Translations under genes and position numbers: made by a program
The notes under the pieces: generated by a model
What the model was told of the DNA's origin: nothing
What the model saw: only the letters and a program-made list of their open reading frames with translations
Databases searched by the model: none
In this document: positions 54,673 through 64,000 of the stretch, piece after piece
How positions within the stretch are numbered: position 1 is the stretch's first letter
Layout of the letters: every line of letters starts with the position of its first letter
Origin: CAVVMA01 sp963830715
Lineage (GTDB): Bacteria > Desulfobacterota > Binatia > Binatales > Binataceae
NCBI GenBank assembly: GCA_963830715.1
Contig: CAWHNS010000024.1
Coordinates: 434,001 to 498,000, forward strand
DNA: 64,000 nt
Reading direction: 5' to 3'

Positions 54673-56242
54673 ATGACGAATTCAGCTCCAAGCCCTCCCG
54701 CCGGCAGCCTCGAACACTTCGCCGCCCAAACGCCTGACGCGAGCGCGATCGTCGAAGCGCGCGAAGCGCTGACGTACCAGGAGTGGAACGACCGCGCCAA
54801 CCGCCTGGCGGATGCGCTCGCGGCGGCGGGAATCAGAGCGGGCGACGCGGTGGGCGTGCGCTCGCAGATCCGGGCCGAATGGTTCGTCGTCAACCAGGCG
54901 CTCGCCAAGCTGGGAGCTTCGCAGGTAGCGGTTAACTGGCGTCTGACTCCACCCGAAGCGCGTTACATCATGGAGGACAGCCGCGCCTGCGCGATTGTTT
55001 ACGACGACGAGGATCCGTCCGCGCTCGCCAATGGCTGGACGAGTCTCGGACTCAAGCTGGTGATGACCATGCAACCGTCGCGGGTGCACGGGGTCGTTCG
55101 CTACGCGGATTTCCTGGCCGCAGGTTCGCCCGAGCCGAGACTCGCCGCCGGCCCGGCGCCTATCGTGATTTACACCTCGGGCACCACGGGCAAGCCCAAA
55201 GGCGTCGTGCCCGATCCGAAAAAGCTCATCGAGCGCGCGCGCGAGGTCGCCGAGTATCTGTACGACGTCGCGACCTCGGTGCCGATGGAACGCGGCGCGC
55301 GAGTCCTGCTCACGATGCCGCTTCATCACGGCGCGGGTCCGGCAATCGCGCGCGGATGCCATTCAATAGGCGGCACGCTCTGCCTGCTCAGGAAGTTCGA
55401 CGCCGAGGAGGCGCTGCGAATCATAGCCGAGCATCGCATTACGAACTGGACCGGCGTGCCGACGATGATCCTCAGAATTGCCGCGCTGCCGGAGCTAGTG
55501 CGGCGCCGCTACGACGTTTCGTCGCTCAAGACCCTTCAGGTCGGCGCGGCCCCGGTCTCGTACGCGCTCAAGGAATGGGTCATCTCTCACTTCGGCGAAG
55601 GCCGCCTCTACGAAGGATACGGCGCGACCGAAACCGGGATGGTCTCGGTGATGCCGCCCGAGATGCAGCGGGCGAAACCGGGCTCGTGCGGGCGCCTGTA
55701 CCGGCACGTGCAAGTGAAGGTCGTGGATGATCACAACCGCGAACTGCCGCCGGGCGTAACCGGCGAGATCCTGGTGCGGACGCCGGTCACCATCGACCGC
55801 TACCTCAACCGCGATCCGCTCGGGCCTGACACCTATGACGGCGAGGGCTTTTTTCGCGTGGGCGATATGGGCCGCCTGGATGCGGACGGCTATCTGTACA
55901 TCACCGATCGCAAGAAGGACATGATTATCGCGGGCGGCGTCAACATCTACCCCGCCGAGATCGAGGCCGTGCTCGTCAAGCACCCCGCGATCCGCGACGC
56001 CGCGGTGATCGGCGTCCCCCATCCCGAGCTGGGCGAGCAGGTGAAGGCGATCTGCGAGCCCGTGCCCGGAGCGAAAGTCAGCGAGCAGGAGATCATCGAT
56101 TTCAGCGCGTCGGAGCTGGCGCCGTACAAACGTCCGCGCACGGTCGATTTCGTCGAACGAACTGCCGCGCAATCCCACCGGCAAGGTGCTGAAGAACGAA
56201 CTTCGCGCTCCGTACTGGGAAGGCGCGGGCCGCAGGATTTAA
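54673..56242 (+). CDS. Acyl-CoA synthetase (AMP-forming), one frameshift near the end
   Basis: 522 residues expected. The P-loop is IVIYTSGTTGKPKG (164-177), A5 YEGYGATETGMVS, A7 FRVGDMGRLDADGYLYITD, A8 RKKDMIIAGGVNIYPAEIE. After RPRTVDFVE the frame shifts near 56160; the correct end ELPRNPTGKVLKNELRAPYW has the A10 catalytic lysine and a stop at 56240-56242. It activates a carboxylic acid to the CoA thioester and starts the rightward operon. Substrate unknown, with steroid- or fatty-acid-like substrates suggested by the neighbours. Confidence 0.9.
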
Positions 56243-56292
56243 TCGCGGCCCGACAACGCACCTGAACGCGCCAAACGCGCGAGGAGGACGGC

Positions 56293-57077
56293 ATGAACAT
56301 ACTGGACCTCAAGGGCCGCGTCGGCCTTGTGACCGGCGCGGGGCAGGGGGTTGGCAGGCAAGTCGCATTGCACCTGGCTTCCAGCAATGCGGGCGCCGTT
56401 ATCGTGAACGACTTCAGCCGTGAGCGGGCGGAGGCGGTCACCGCCGAAGTGGAGAAGCTCGGATGCAAGGCGATGACGGCGCAATGCGACGTGACCGACC
56501 TTCGCGCGGTAATCGGGATGTTCGAGCGGGCGCGGGGCGGCTTCGGCGCCGTGGACATCCTGGTTAACAACGCCGGCAACGCGGGGCCCGATCCGCGCGC
56601 GGTCTCGCGAAAGCCCTTCTGGGAGCAGGAGGCGGCCGATTGGCAGCCGTTTCTGGGCACCAACCTCTACGGCGTGTTGAATTGCGTGCGCGCCGCGGCG
56701 CCCGCGATGATCGCGAAGAATTACGGAAGGATCGTCACCGTAATCTCCGACGCGGGGCGGGTCGGCGAACCGAACCTCGAGATCTACTCCGGCGCCAAGG
56801 CTGGCGCCGCCGGCTTCATGCGCGCGATCGCACGGTCGCTCGGACGCTACTCGATCACGGCCAATTGCGTGGCGCTCGGCACCACGCGTACACCGGCCAC
56901 CGCCGCCGCTACCGGCAACGACGAACTCGCAAAGCGCATACTAAAATCCTATACCATCCGCCGCTTCGGCGAGCCGAGGACGCCGCCAACATGGTCCTCT
57001 TTCTCGCCTCGGACGCGTCGAGCTGGATCACCGGACAGACCATCCCGGTCAATGGCGGCTACTCGTTCGCGATGTAA
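56293..57077 (+). CDS. Short-chain dehydrogenase/reductase, one frameshift near the end
   Basis: About 260 residues. The cofactor site is GLVTGAGQGVGRQVALHLAS, NAG box VDILVNNAGNAG, and active-site YSGAK with VTVISDAG before it. A shift near 56970 breaks the end; the other frame reads NMVLFLASDASSWITGQTIP then VNGGYSFAM. NAD(P)-dependent oxidation of a hydroxyacyl-CoA is likely from its place between ligase and hydratase. Its last 45 residues are nearly copied at 49071-49210. Confidence 0.88.
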
Positions 57078-57100
57078 GGGTGCAAGGAGATTCAGGGCTA

Positions 57101-57335
57101 TGGCGGACGCGGCTCGCATCCTGACCGAGAAGCGCGGCAAGATCCTGATCATCACGATCAACCGCCCCGAGGCACGCAACACTTTCGACGGCGCCACGGC
57201 GGTCGCAGATGGAAGAAGCGATCGATGCCTTCGAGACCGACCCCGAGCTCCGGGTGGCGATCATAACCGGCGCGGGAGGCACTTTCTCCGCCGGGCAGGA
57301 TGTCAACGCGGCGGCGCGCGGCGACTTCGGCGCGA
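57101..57335 (+). pseudogene. Enoyl-CoA hydratase, truncated
   Basis: MADAARILTEKRGKILIITI, NRPEARNTFDGATA, then one frame on EEAIDAFETDPELRVAIITG, AGGTFSAGQDVNAAARGDFG. This is the first 80 residues of a crotonase with the oxyanion loop. It breaks off at about 57335, where the text turns into a serine recombinase. Last gene of the rightward acyl-CoA operon, so that operon may lack its hydratase. Confidence 0.75.
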
Positions 57336-57610
57336 CCGGGCGTTCGCCCAGTTCGAGCGCGAGGTGACCGGCGAGCGGATACGGGATAAGATAGCGGCCT
57401 CCAAGTGCAAGGGGATGTGGCTGGGCGGCGTGCCGCCGCTTGGTTACGACATTTGCGATCGCGGTCTGGTCGTTTAACGAGGCTGAAGCGGTCAGCGTGA
57501 AGCTGATCTATGAGCGTTATCTGGAACTGGGATGCATCCGGCTACTGAAGGACGATCTCGACCGACGCGGGATCGAATTGCATTCCGCTCCGCCCCCGAG
57601 TCTCTATCCG
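57336..57610 (+). pseudogene. Serine recombinase (resolvase-type) fragment
   Basis: AFAQFEREVTGERIRDKIAA, SKCKGMWLGGVPPLGYDICD, RGLVV, then one frame on NEAEAVSVKLIYERYLELGC and IRLLKDDLDRRGI. This is the end of the catalytic domain and the start of the recombinase domain of a large serine recombinase. Neither the catalytic serine N-terminus nor the C-terminal domain is present. The remainder to about 57780 (including GVGWLMGRAVWEIYL) is unassigned. Confidence 0.75.
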
Positions 57611-58058
57611 CAGGCGCTGAGTGCTGGAAGCGACGAAATCGGTGCAGATACGCGCCATTCCCGAGCACACCTGGCACCGGAGAATGGCGTCGGCTGGCTG
57701 ATGGGCCGCGCGGTTTGGGAGATCTATCTCCGCTGCGATATGAGTCGGTGCCAGGAAGAGTGTTTGCGGCACCGCCAGCAATGACATTTGAATTTGCGCC
57801 GCCGTTGAGGGAAGGTCGGCTTCAAAGTGGCATGGCGCGCGCGGCCGAAGAAATCCGCGCGGCTATACTCGCTCTCCCATCAAACGTGATAGGTAAGGGC
57901 ATCAGTGCGCGAAAAGCGGCGATCTGCAATCGGCTTCCGGGTTTCTGACGGGCCGCTCGATCTCACCCGGCGCTTTGCCGTCCAAGTCACCCTTCGCGAG
58001 GCTGGGCAAATATGGGCAAAGCCAGAATTTCAACCTTGAGCGAAGGGGGACATCGCTT

Positions 58059-59516
58059 ATGCCTGTCACTCGCAGGGAATTCCTCAAGCAGGGCTTAGCG
58101 GCGGCAGCGACGCTGTCGCTGGGTGTGCTCGCTGACAGCGATGCAGCAGCAAGACAGAAGCTCGCGGCGCTCAGCAAAAGCGCGACTCGGAAGCTGCGCG
58201 AGCGGCTGAAGGGTGAAGTTATCCTCCCCGACAGCGTCAAGTACGAGGCTGCGCGCAGGATCTGGAATCCCGGAATCGATCGGCATCCTGCGGTAATTGC
58301 CCGATGCGCAGAAACCTCGGACGTTGTCGCAGTCGTGAACTTTGCCCGCGAACATGATTTGCAAGTCGCGGTGCGCGGAGGCGGCCACGACCCTATGGGT
58401 CATTCCGTGTGCGACGGCGGGATGGTCGTTGACTGCTCCTTGATGAACGGAGTCAGCGTCGATTCCGAAACCCAGGTTGCCCGTGTGGGAGCTGGCGCAA
58501 AGGTCTCCGAATTTGACCAGGCCGCGCAGGCCCTGGGCCTAGCGACGACCTTGGGCGAATGTCCTTCGGTAGGCGTCTCCGGCCTGACGCTCGGCGGTGG
58601 AATGGGATGGCTGATGTGCAAGTACGGGTTGGCGTGCGACAATCTGTTGGCAGCGCGGATAGTGACTGCCGACGGCAAGGTGTTCATGGCCAGTCCGCAG
58701 GAGAACGCGGACCTGTTCTGGGCGATTCGCGGCGGCGGAGGGAACTTCGGCGCGGTCACGGAACTCGAATATCGGCTTTATCCCGTGAAAGAAGTTTTTG
58801 GCGGGTTGGTGAGCTACCCGATGTCTCAGGCGGGTGCCGGGCTACGAATATTCGACCAATTCATGAGCAACGCGCCTGACGAGCTGACCGCTTTCGCCAG
58901 AATCATAGTCGCGACAGCGGGCCCTCTCTTCGTGATCGGGGCCTGCTACTGCGGCTCGCCCGATCGCGGAGAACGCTTGCTCAAGCCCCTTCGCTCGATT
59001 GGCCGACCGCTCGAAGATTCCATGAAGGTGCATTCGTATCTGGAGATGCAGTCATTGATGGCTCCCCCGCGACAGTGGGCTTCGGTGTATTGGAACGGCG
59101 GCTTCATCCGCGCCATCGACGAGTCGGCGACGGACGCGATCCTCGCGCATATGTCGCTCTCGCTTTCGCGTCTTTGCATGATTACTTTCGATCACACCCA
59201 TGGCGCCGTTTCGCGCGTTTCGACCGAAGCGACCGCCTTCGCTCCGCGGCTGCCCGGTTACAGTTGGTGGGCGGAAGCCGATTGGCAAGGCCCGGCACAG
59301 GCGGATTCCTCCGTCGCCTGGGCGGACGAGTTTCGCGATGTTCTGGAGCCTTTCTCCCAGCATGCCGGCGCGTACGTGAACGTTCTGGGAAACGAGAGCG
59401 CTGGCCAAGTCAGGGCGGCGTACGGCCCAAATTATCAGCGCCTGGTCGCCCTCAAGAACAAATTCGACCCGACCAACTTCTTCCGCCTGAACCAGAACAT
59501 CAAGCCGAGCGCGTGA
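58059..59516 (+). CDS. Tat-exported BBE-like FAD-linked oxidase
   Basis: 485 residues from the ATG at 58059, behind gaaggggga. The twin-arginine signal is TRREFLKQGLAAAATLSLGV. The FAD domain has AVRGGGHDPMGHSV with H110 for covalent FAD, and C168 in LGECPSVGVSGLTLGGGMGW, which may give a bicovalent flavin. The BBE tail is AYGPNYQRLVALKNKFDPTN then FF. Such enzymes oxidise sugars, alcohols or alkaloids in the periplasm. Stands alone before the cysteine operon. Confidence 0.92.
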   Translation: MPVTRREFLKQGLAAAATLSLGVLADSDAAARQKLAALSKSATRKLRERLKGEVILPDSVKYEAARRIWNPGIDRHPAVIARCAETSDVVAVVNFAREHDLQVAVRGGGHDPMGHSVCDGGMVVDCSLMNGVSVDSETQVARVGAGAKVSEFDQAAQALGLATTLGECPSVGVSGLTLGGGMGWLMCKYGLACDNLLAARIVTADGKVFMASPQENADLFWAIRGGGGNFGAVTELEYRLYPVKEVFGGLVSYPMSQAGAGLRIFDQFMSNAPDELTAFARIIVATAGPLFVIGACYCGSPDRGERLLKPLRSIGRPLEDSMKVHSYLEMQSLMAPPRQWASVYWNGGFIRAIDESATDAILAHMSLSLSRLCMITFDHTHGAVSRVSTEATAFAPRLPGYSWWAEADWQGPAQADSSVAWADEFRDVLEPFSQHAGAYVNVLGNESAGQVRAAYGPNYQRLVALKNKFDPTNFFRLNQNIKPSA

Positions 59517-59712
59517 TGCTCTCACAACGGATTGCAGGGCTTCAGAAGCACACAATCGGCGCGCGCCTCCCATGGTTCGATCGACTTGCCGATAACCTGC
59601 CGGGAGAGAAGAATTGTGTTAGCGGGTTCTTCCAAACGCCGCTTCTCTGGTTTGTGTGCTATCGCGCGCCCCTGAAGGAGCCAGCGCCAATAGTCAACAG
59701 GAGGACGCCTTG

Positions 59713-60690
59713 ATGTCAGGTTGGTACGAAGACAACTCGCGATCGATCGGGCACACGCCGCTGGTACGACTGAACCGTGTGACCGATGGGGCGCCGGCTA
59801 CGGTTCTCGCGAAGATAGAGGGACGCAATCCCGCCTATTCCGTCAAATGCCGAATTGGCGCGGCGATGGTATGGGACGCCGAACGCCGGGGCTTGCTGAC
59901 TCCGGGCAAGGAACTCGTCGAACCGACGAGCGGAAACACGGGTATCGCGCTCGCGTTCGTCGCCGCAGCCCGCAACATTCGGTTGACCTTGACGATGCCC
60001 GAAACGATGAGCCTCGAGCGCCGCAAGTTGCTGGTCGCTTACGGCGCAAAGCTGGTACTGACCGAGGGAGCGCGGGGCATGAGCGGAGCAGTGGCGAAAG
60101 CCGAGGAAATCGCGGCCTCTGCGCCCGAGCGTTACGTTCTCCTGCAGCAGTTTGAGAACCCCGCGAATCCGGCCATTCACGAGACGACAACGGGGCCGGA
60201 AATCTGGGACGACACCCAAGGCGCCGTCGACATCTTCGTATCGGGCGTGGGCACGGGCGGTACCATCACTGGAGTCTCGCGTTACATCAAGCATACCAAG
60301 GGAAAGCCGATCATTTCGGTCGCCGTCGAGCCGACTGCCAGTCCTGTTCTCACGCAGCAACGGGCGGGCCATCCTCTTAAGCCCTCTGCGCACAAGATTC
60401 AGGGAATCGGGGCGGGATTCGTGCCGGGTGTTCTGGATCTCTCGCTCGTTGACGAGATCGAGCAGGTCACTAACGAGGAGGCAATCCTTTACGCGCGGCG
60501 GCTCACACGCGAAGAAGGGATACTCTCGGGCATTTCCTGCGGAGCCGCCGTGGCAGTGGCCGCGCGCATAGCCAAACGTCCCGAGAACGCCGGCAAGACC
60601 ATCGTCGTTATACTGCCCGACTCCGGCGAGCGCTACCTGAGCACAATTCTGTTTGAAGGCGTCTTTGACGCCAAGGGCCTCGCCGCGTGA
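59713..60690 (+). CDS. cysK: Cysteine synthase A (O-acetylserine sulfhydrylase)
   Basis: 325 residues from the ATG at 59713 (aggaggacgcc upstream). PLP lysine K45 in NPAYSVKCRIG, substrate loop PTSGNTG (71-77), and the phosphate cup SGVGTGGTITG. The C-terminal ILPDSGERYLSTILF is typical. It makes cysteine from O-acetylserine and sulfide. The stop overlaps the cysE start, so the two enzymes of the pathway are made together. Confidence 0.95.
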   Translation: MSGWYEDNSRSIGHTPLVRLNRVTDGAPATVLAKIEGRNPAYSVKCRIGAAMVWDAERRGLLTPGKELVEPTSGNTGIALAFVAAARNIRLTLTMPETMSLERRKLLVAYGAKLVLTEGARGMSGAVAKAEEIAASAPERYVLLQQFENPANPAIHETTTGPEIWDDTQGAVDIFVSGVGTGGTITGVSRYIKHTKGKPIISVAVEPTASPVLTQQRAGHPLKPSAHKIQGIGAGFVPGVLDLSLVDEIEQVTNEEAILYARRLTREEGILSGISCGAAVAVAARIAKRPENAGKTIVVILPDSGERYLSTILFEGVFDAKGLAA

Positions 60691-61628
60691 GCTCCCGAAG
60701 CGATACCGGCAAGCCCACCAGCTCGCAATGGGACCTTGATCGAATCGTTGCCGAGTTGCGCGCTTCACGCGCCGGATCGCCGCAGGGCCGAAAGAAAAGG
60801 CCACATGAGATGCCCTCCCGGGAAGCACTGCGGAACATTCTCGACGATCTGTTCGCGGTGCTTTTTCCTACGTACTTCGGGCTGCCGGATCTCACGGACG
60901 AGGGCATAGACTACTTCGTCGGGCACAAGCTTGATGCGACCGTGCGGTCGCTTCAAAAGCAGGTGGAGCGAGAGCTGCAATTCGCATCCGAGCAAGCCGA
61001 CAATGGCAGTCTCGATCAAGCCGGTCGAGCGTTGCAGATCACCTGCGAATTTGCCACGCGCCTGCCCCATGTGCGCGCGCTCCTCGAAGACGACATTCAA
61101 GCCGGCTATCAGGGGGATCCGGCGGCCAAGAGCATCGAGGAGGTACGCTTTTGCTACCCGGGCATCACCGCCATCACGCACCATCGGCTCGCGCACGAAC
61201 TCTATCTTTTGGGTGTTCCACTGCTCGCACGCATCATCGCCGAGATCGCACATTCAGCAACTGGTATCGACATTCACCCCGGTGCTGAAATCGGCGGGAG
61301 CTTTTTCATTGACCACGGAACCGGTGTCGTCATCGGCGAGACGGCCCGAATCGGGCAGCGCGTGCGGCTTTATCAGGCAGTCACACTGGGGGCCAAGACC
61401 TTTCCGGCGGCGGAAGATGGCACGCTGGTTAAAGGGACCCTCCGGCATCCGGTCGTCGAAGACGACGTCGTCATCTATGCCGGCGCTACGATCCTCGGCC
61501 GCGTAACCATCGGCCGTGGCTCGACCATCGGTGGAAACGTCTGGCTGACGCGCGACGTTGCTCCGGGAAGCCACGTCACCCAGGCGCAGGCCCGCAGCGA
61601 CGCATTCGATGAAGGCGGTGGAATCTGA
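60687..61628 (+). CDS. cysE: Serine O-acetyltransferase (EpsC/CysE type)
   Basis: 313 residues from a GTG at 60687. An N-terminal helical domain (about 1-175) is followed by the left-handed hexapeptide helix: GIDIHPGAEIGGSFFIDHGT, GVVIGETARIGQRVRLYQAV then TLGAKTF. The HGT loop and DIHPGA are the acetyl-CoA and serine sites. The C-terminal end lacks the DFxI-like tail I would look for in a cysK-binding CysE, which may weaken the complex. It supplies O-acetylserine to cysK. Confidence 0.93.
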   Translation: MSSRSDTGKPTSSQWDLDRIVAELRASRAGSPQGRKKRPHEMPSREALRNILDDLFAVLFPTYFGLPDLTDEGIDYFVGHKLDATVRSLQKQVERELQFASEQADNGSLDQAGRALQITCEFATRLPHVRALLEDDIQAGYQGDPAAKSIEEVRFCYPGITAITHHRLAHELYLLGVPLLARIIAEIAHSATGIDIHPGAEIGGSFFIDHGTGVVIGETARIGQRVRLYQAVTLGAKTFPAAEDGTLVKGTLRHPVVEDDVVIYAGATILGRVTIGRGSTIGGNVWLTRDVAPGSHVTQAQARSDAFDEGGGI

Positions 61629-61915
61629 GTGATTCCGGCATTAGTTCCCGTCGCCGAAGTCCGCAGCGGGCAGGAACGCCATCCCGGACAGCGCGCGGCG
61701 GTCGCGGCTTGGACGATCCCAGAGAGTTGACCGCTCCCACCCCTCGACTATGCCGACGCGCGCGCGGCAAGTTGCACGGGATGGAGTTTTGCGCAGGCCG
61801 CAAGTCTCCGTCTTCGAGGCCTCCGTCTTCCACCTTATACACCAGCCCGGTTTCTGGCCTGATGTGCCGAAACCTTTGATCGGATAACCTCGAATTTGCC
61901 AAACATTCGAGACAG

Positions 61916-62863
61916 ATGACGTTTTTAGAAACGACCCGTGGTAAGCTCGCAGTTATGGCGGCCAAGGGTCAGGGCGCGCTCCGCGAGCCGACGGACTTTG
62001 GCAAGCGCAAGTTTCGTGCGGCGCTGGTCAATATAACCAACGTCTGCAACCTCGAATGCCGCCACTGCTTCGTTTATCGCGGCGGTAATCCCAACCTCGC
62101 GCGCGACAAGATGGACGACGCGACCATGCTCCGTCAGTTGCGCATGCTGCGCGACAAGCACGGCATCGAGTCGATGCTGTTCATGGGCGGCGAGCCCATG
62201 ATTCGCAAGCGCCTGGTGTTCGCTGCAATGAAACTGTTCGAGCGCTCCTCGATCGTTACCAATGGGACCTACGGAATTCCGTCCGTCCCTGGCCATCTGG
62301 TCACCGTGTCGCTCGACGGACCGGAGCGGATGAACGATCCGATCCGTGGCGAGGGCGTGTTTCGCAAGGTCAGGGAGGCGATCTTCGCGCGGGATCCTCA
62401 CGACAGCACGACCGTCATTATCCAGATGACGATCACCAGGGAGAACGCGCCGGGAGTCGAAGAATTCATCGAAGAAGTGAAGGACTGGCCGGTCAACGGC
62501 GTCGCATTCACGTTTCACGTCCCCTCCAAGGGCGAGCACGGCCCGCTTGCCTGGGATGACCTGTGCGAGCGCGACGCGGTGATCGACCGGGTCATCGCGC
62601 TCAAGCTGAAAAACCCGACGCTGATCAAGAGCAACATCGAAACGCTGAAAATGATGAAGTCTGACCGCGCGCTCAATTACACGGGCGAGCGCGGCGAGCA
62701 TTGCGCGCTGCGCGCGATGCTGCCGCTTTACATGGGCGATGGCGGGAATTTCGAGCGAACCTTCTGCTGCTACGGCAACGACGTTGACTGCGCGCGCTGT
62801 GGCGCCTACGCCGTTTTCAACGGCGCCTACCATCGGATCAAGGGCGCCCAGGCGGAAGACTGA
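61916..62863 (+). CDS. Radical SAM protein
   Basis: 315 residues. The iron-sulfur motif is C44NLEC48RHC51, GGEP is at LFMGGEPMIR, and IVTNGTYGIPSVPGHLVTVS continues the TIM barrel. Near the C-terminus CCYGNDVDCARCGAYAVFNG has four more cysteines, perhaps an auxiliary cluster. Related to HpnH-like and other small-molecule radical SAM enzymes, but the substrate is not clear. It lies just ahead of the corrinoid protein, with a 200-base gap. Confidence 0.85.
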   Translation: MTFLETTRGKLAVMAAKGQGALREPTDFGKRKFRAALVNITNVCNLECRHCFVYRGGNPNLARDKMDDATMLRQLRMLRDKHGIESMLFMGGEPMIRKRLVFAAMKLFERSSIVTNGTYGIPSVPGHLVTVSLDGPERMNDPIRGEGVFRKVREAIFARDPHDSTTVIIQMTITRENAPGVEEFIEEVKDWPVNGVAFTFHVPSKGEHGPLAWDDLCERDAVIDRVIALKLKNPTLIKSNIETLKMMKSDRALNYTGERGEHCALRAMLPLYMGDGGNFERTFCCYGNDVDCARCGAYAVFNGAYHRIKGAQAED

Positions 62864-63072
62864 GGTTGTGCATCACCGGCGGTCTGGACATGGACCTCCT
62901 TAGGCGTGGCAGCGAGGAAGAAGCGCGAGCCGGGGCTCGCCAGGTCAACTGTATCGAACTCGAGAACTACTAGGCCGTGATCGACGAAACGAGGAGATGG
63001 AACGAGCGGCATGGCTCCTGAAGTACCCGATCGCTCGATCGGGGCATGGCAACGGCCGGCAAGGGTGTATCA

Positions 63073-63720
63073 ATGGCAGATCTGCAGAAACTCCGCGAGG
63101 CGATTCTGAACGGCGATGCGAAGACTGCGGCCGCAGCCACGTACGCGGCGCTCGGGCAGAACGTACCCGCGATCGAGCTGATTCAGAAAGCGATGGTGCC
63201 GGCCATGGATGAGGTCGGCCGTCGCTTCGCGTGCCAGGATTACTTCGTTCCAGAATTATTGCTGTCGGCGCGCGCGATGAAGGCGGCGCTCGAACCGCTG
63301 CGCCCGCTGCTGGCTGCCTCCGGTGCACAGCCGGCGGGCAAAGTCGTCATCGGCACCGTGAAGGGCGATTTGCACGACATCGGCAAGAACCTGGTGGCGG
63401 CACTGCTCGAAGGAGGCGGGTTCGAAGTGATCGACCTGGGCGTCAATGTCGCGCCGGAAAAGTTCGTCGAGGCCGTCCAAAAGACCAACGCCAGCATCGT
63501 CTGCCTGTCGGCGCTGTTGACGGTCACCATGCTGTCGATGAAGACCACCATCGAAGAGCTGCGAGCGGCGGGGTTGCGCGAGCGGGTCAAAGTGCTCGTT
63601 GGCGGCGCACCGGTGACCGCGCAGTTCGCCGAGGAAATCGGCGCTGACGGCTACGGCGAGAACGCCAGCGCTGCCGTGGCACTGGCGCGTACCTGCGCCA
63701 AGTCCGCCACCATCGGCTGA
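63073..63720 (+). CDS. Corrinoid (cobalamin-binding) methyl-carrier protein
   Basis: 215 residues from the ATG at 63073. An N-terminal cap helix bundle (1-85) is followed by the B12 domain: GTVKGDLHDIGKNLVAALLE with H101 in DxHxxG, then IVCLSALLTVTMLSMKTTIE and VLVGGAPVTAQFAEEIGADG. It carries methyl groups between a methyltransferase and tetrahydrofolate or coenzyme M. The next gene is DUF1638, its usual partner. The methyltransferase itself may lie beyond the window. Confidence 0.93.
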   Translation: MADLQKLREAILNGDAKTAAAATYAALGQNVPAIELIQKAMVPAMDEVGRRFACQDYFVPELLLSARAMKAALEPLRPLLAASGAQPAGKVVIGTVKGDLHDIGKNLVAALLEGGGFEVIDLGVNVAPEKFVEAVQKTNASIVCLSALLTVTMLSMKTTIEELRAAGLRERVKVLVGGAPVTAQFAEEIGADGYGENASAAVALARTCAKSATIG

Positions 63721-63735
63721 GACCGCGAGGGGGTC

Positions 63736-64000
63736 GTGCGCTGTCTTCTGGTCGGCTGCGAGGTGCTGTTGCGCGAGCTGGCGGATGCCATCGCGCGCTC
63801 GCCCCACACAATCGATGTCGAGTTTCTGCCCAAGGGACTGCACGACCTCGGCGGCGCGCGCATGCAGCAGGCGCTGCAGACAGCCGTCGATCACGCCGAT
63901 CCGGCGCGTCACGAGGCCGTCCTGATGGGCTATGCGTTGTGCGGCAACGGTCTGCACGGACTCGAAGCGCGGCGCGTAAAGCTGGTTGCGCCACGCGCCC
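63736..64000 (+). CDS. DUF1638 protein, cut by right edge
   Basis: GTG start at 63736, 15 bases after the corrinoid gene stop. VRCLLVGCEVLLRELADAIA, VEFLPKGLHDLGGARMQQAL, and HEAVLMGYALCGNGLHGLEA fit the DUF1638 family, which accompanies corrinoid methyltransferases; the cysteines may bind metal. The C-terminus is outside. Confidence 0.85.
   Translation, partial: MRCLLVGCEVLLRELADAIARSPHTIDVEFLPKGLHDLGGARMQQALQTAVDHADPARHEAVLMGYALCGNGLHGLEARRVKLVAPRA

Overview
The window is high-GC DNA from an uncultured-looking bacterium. Genes sit on both strands in short operons. The chromosomal part is rich in coenzyme-A and flavin catabolism genes (acyl-CoA ligase, acyl-CoA dehydrogenase, a thiolase-like protein with a DUF35 partner, an F420-type LLM oxidoreductase, amidohydrolase, alpha/beta hydrolases) and in SAM methyltransferases. 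It also carries a corrinoid protein with DUF1638. This mix fits a soil or groundwater lineage such as Binatota or a Desulfobacterota relative, but no rRNA or marker gene confirms that. Many chromosomal genes are readable only by switching frame once or more, so uncorrected indels or real decay are widespread. Coordinates of those genes are outer limits.

Layout. 1-4.6 kb: two frame-broken genes (SAM hydroxide adenosyltransferase family and a conserved protein of unknown function), a metallo-beta-lactamase-fold hydrolase and an exported caspase-like protein. 4.7-8 kb: tRNA-Gly(CCC), an NTF2-like protein overlapping an LLM oxidoreductase, and a SEC-C type protein. 8-12 kb (minus): an aromatic-catabolism-like operon (flavin monooxygenase, amidohydrolase, alpha/beta hydrolase) and a ZIP metal transporter. 

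12.11-27.49 kb: an integrative element of about 15.4 kb inserted in tRNA-Leu(UAG). It is bounded by a perfect 37-bp direct repeat (12111-12147 and 27452-27488). It holds a primase-helicase-like replication gene, an iteron-type candidate origin, an HK97-type prohead protease without a recognisable capsid gene, two tyrosine recombinases (one intact and internal, one frame-broken at the right end), several small DNA-binding proteins, a pair of PEGA lipoproteins, a GDCCVxC protein and a set of dispersed intergenic repeats. 

27.5-33.3 kb: a second, decayed island on the 3' side of the same tRNA. It has a CD-NTase-like gene fused in frame to the tail of an integrase, hemerythrin, an arsR-arsM-methyltransferase operon and shuffled fragments of class III cyclase/ATPase genes. 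33.3-44 kb: a beta-helix surface protein with a basic Thr-Pro tail, a TPR-sulfotransferase, a Cys-rich exported protein, methyltransferases, a GST, an integrase remnant and a carboxymuconolactone decarboxylase-like protein. 

44-57.8 kb: FAD oxidoreductase, haloalkane-dehalogenase-like hydrolase, acetoacetate-decarboxylase-like protein, MenB/BadI-type hydratase, UbiA prenyltransferase and an Amt transporter. A divergent acyl-CoA cluster follows (acyl-CoA dehydrogenase, thiolase and DUF35 leftward; ligase, SDR and hydratase rightward). Its last gene runs into a serine-recombinase fragment. 58-64 kb: Tat-exported BBE-like FAD oxidase, cysK-cysE cysteine operon, a radical SAM protein, and a corrinoid protein with DUF1638 at the right edge.
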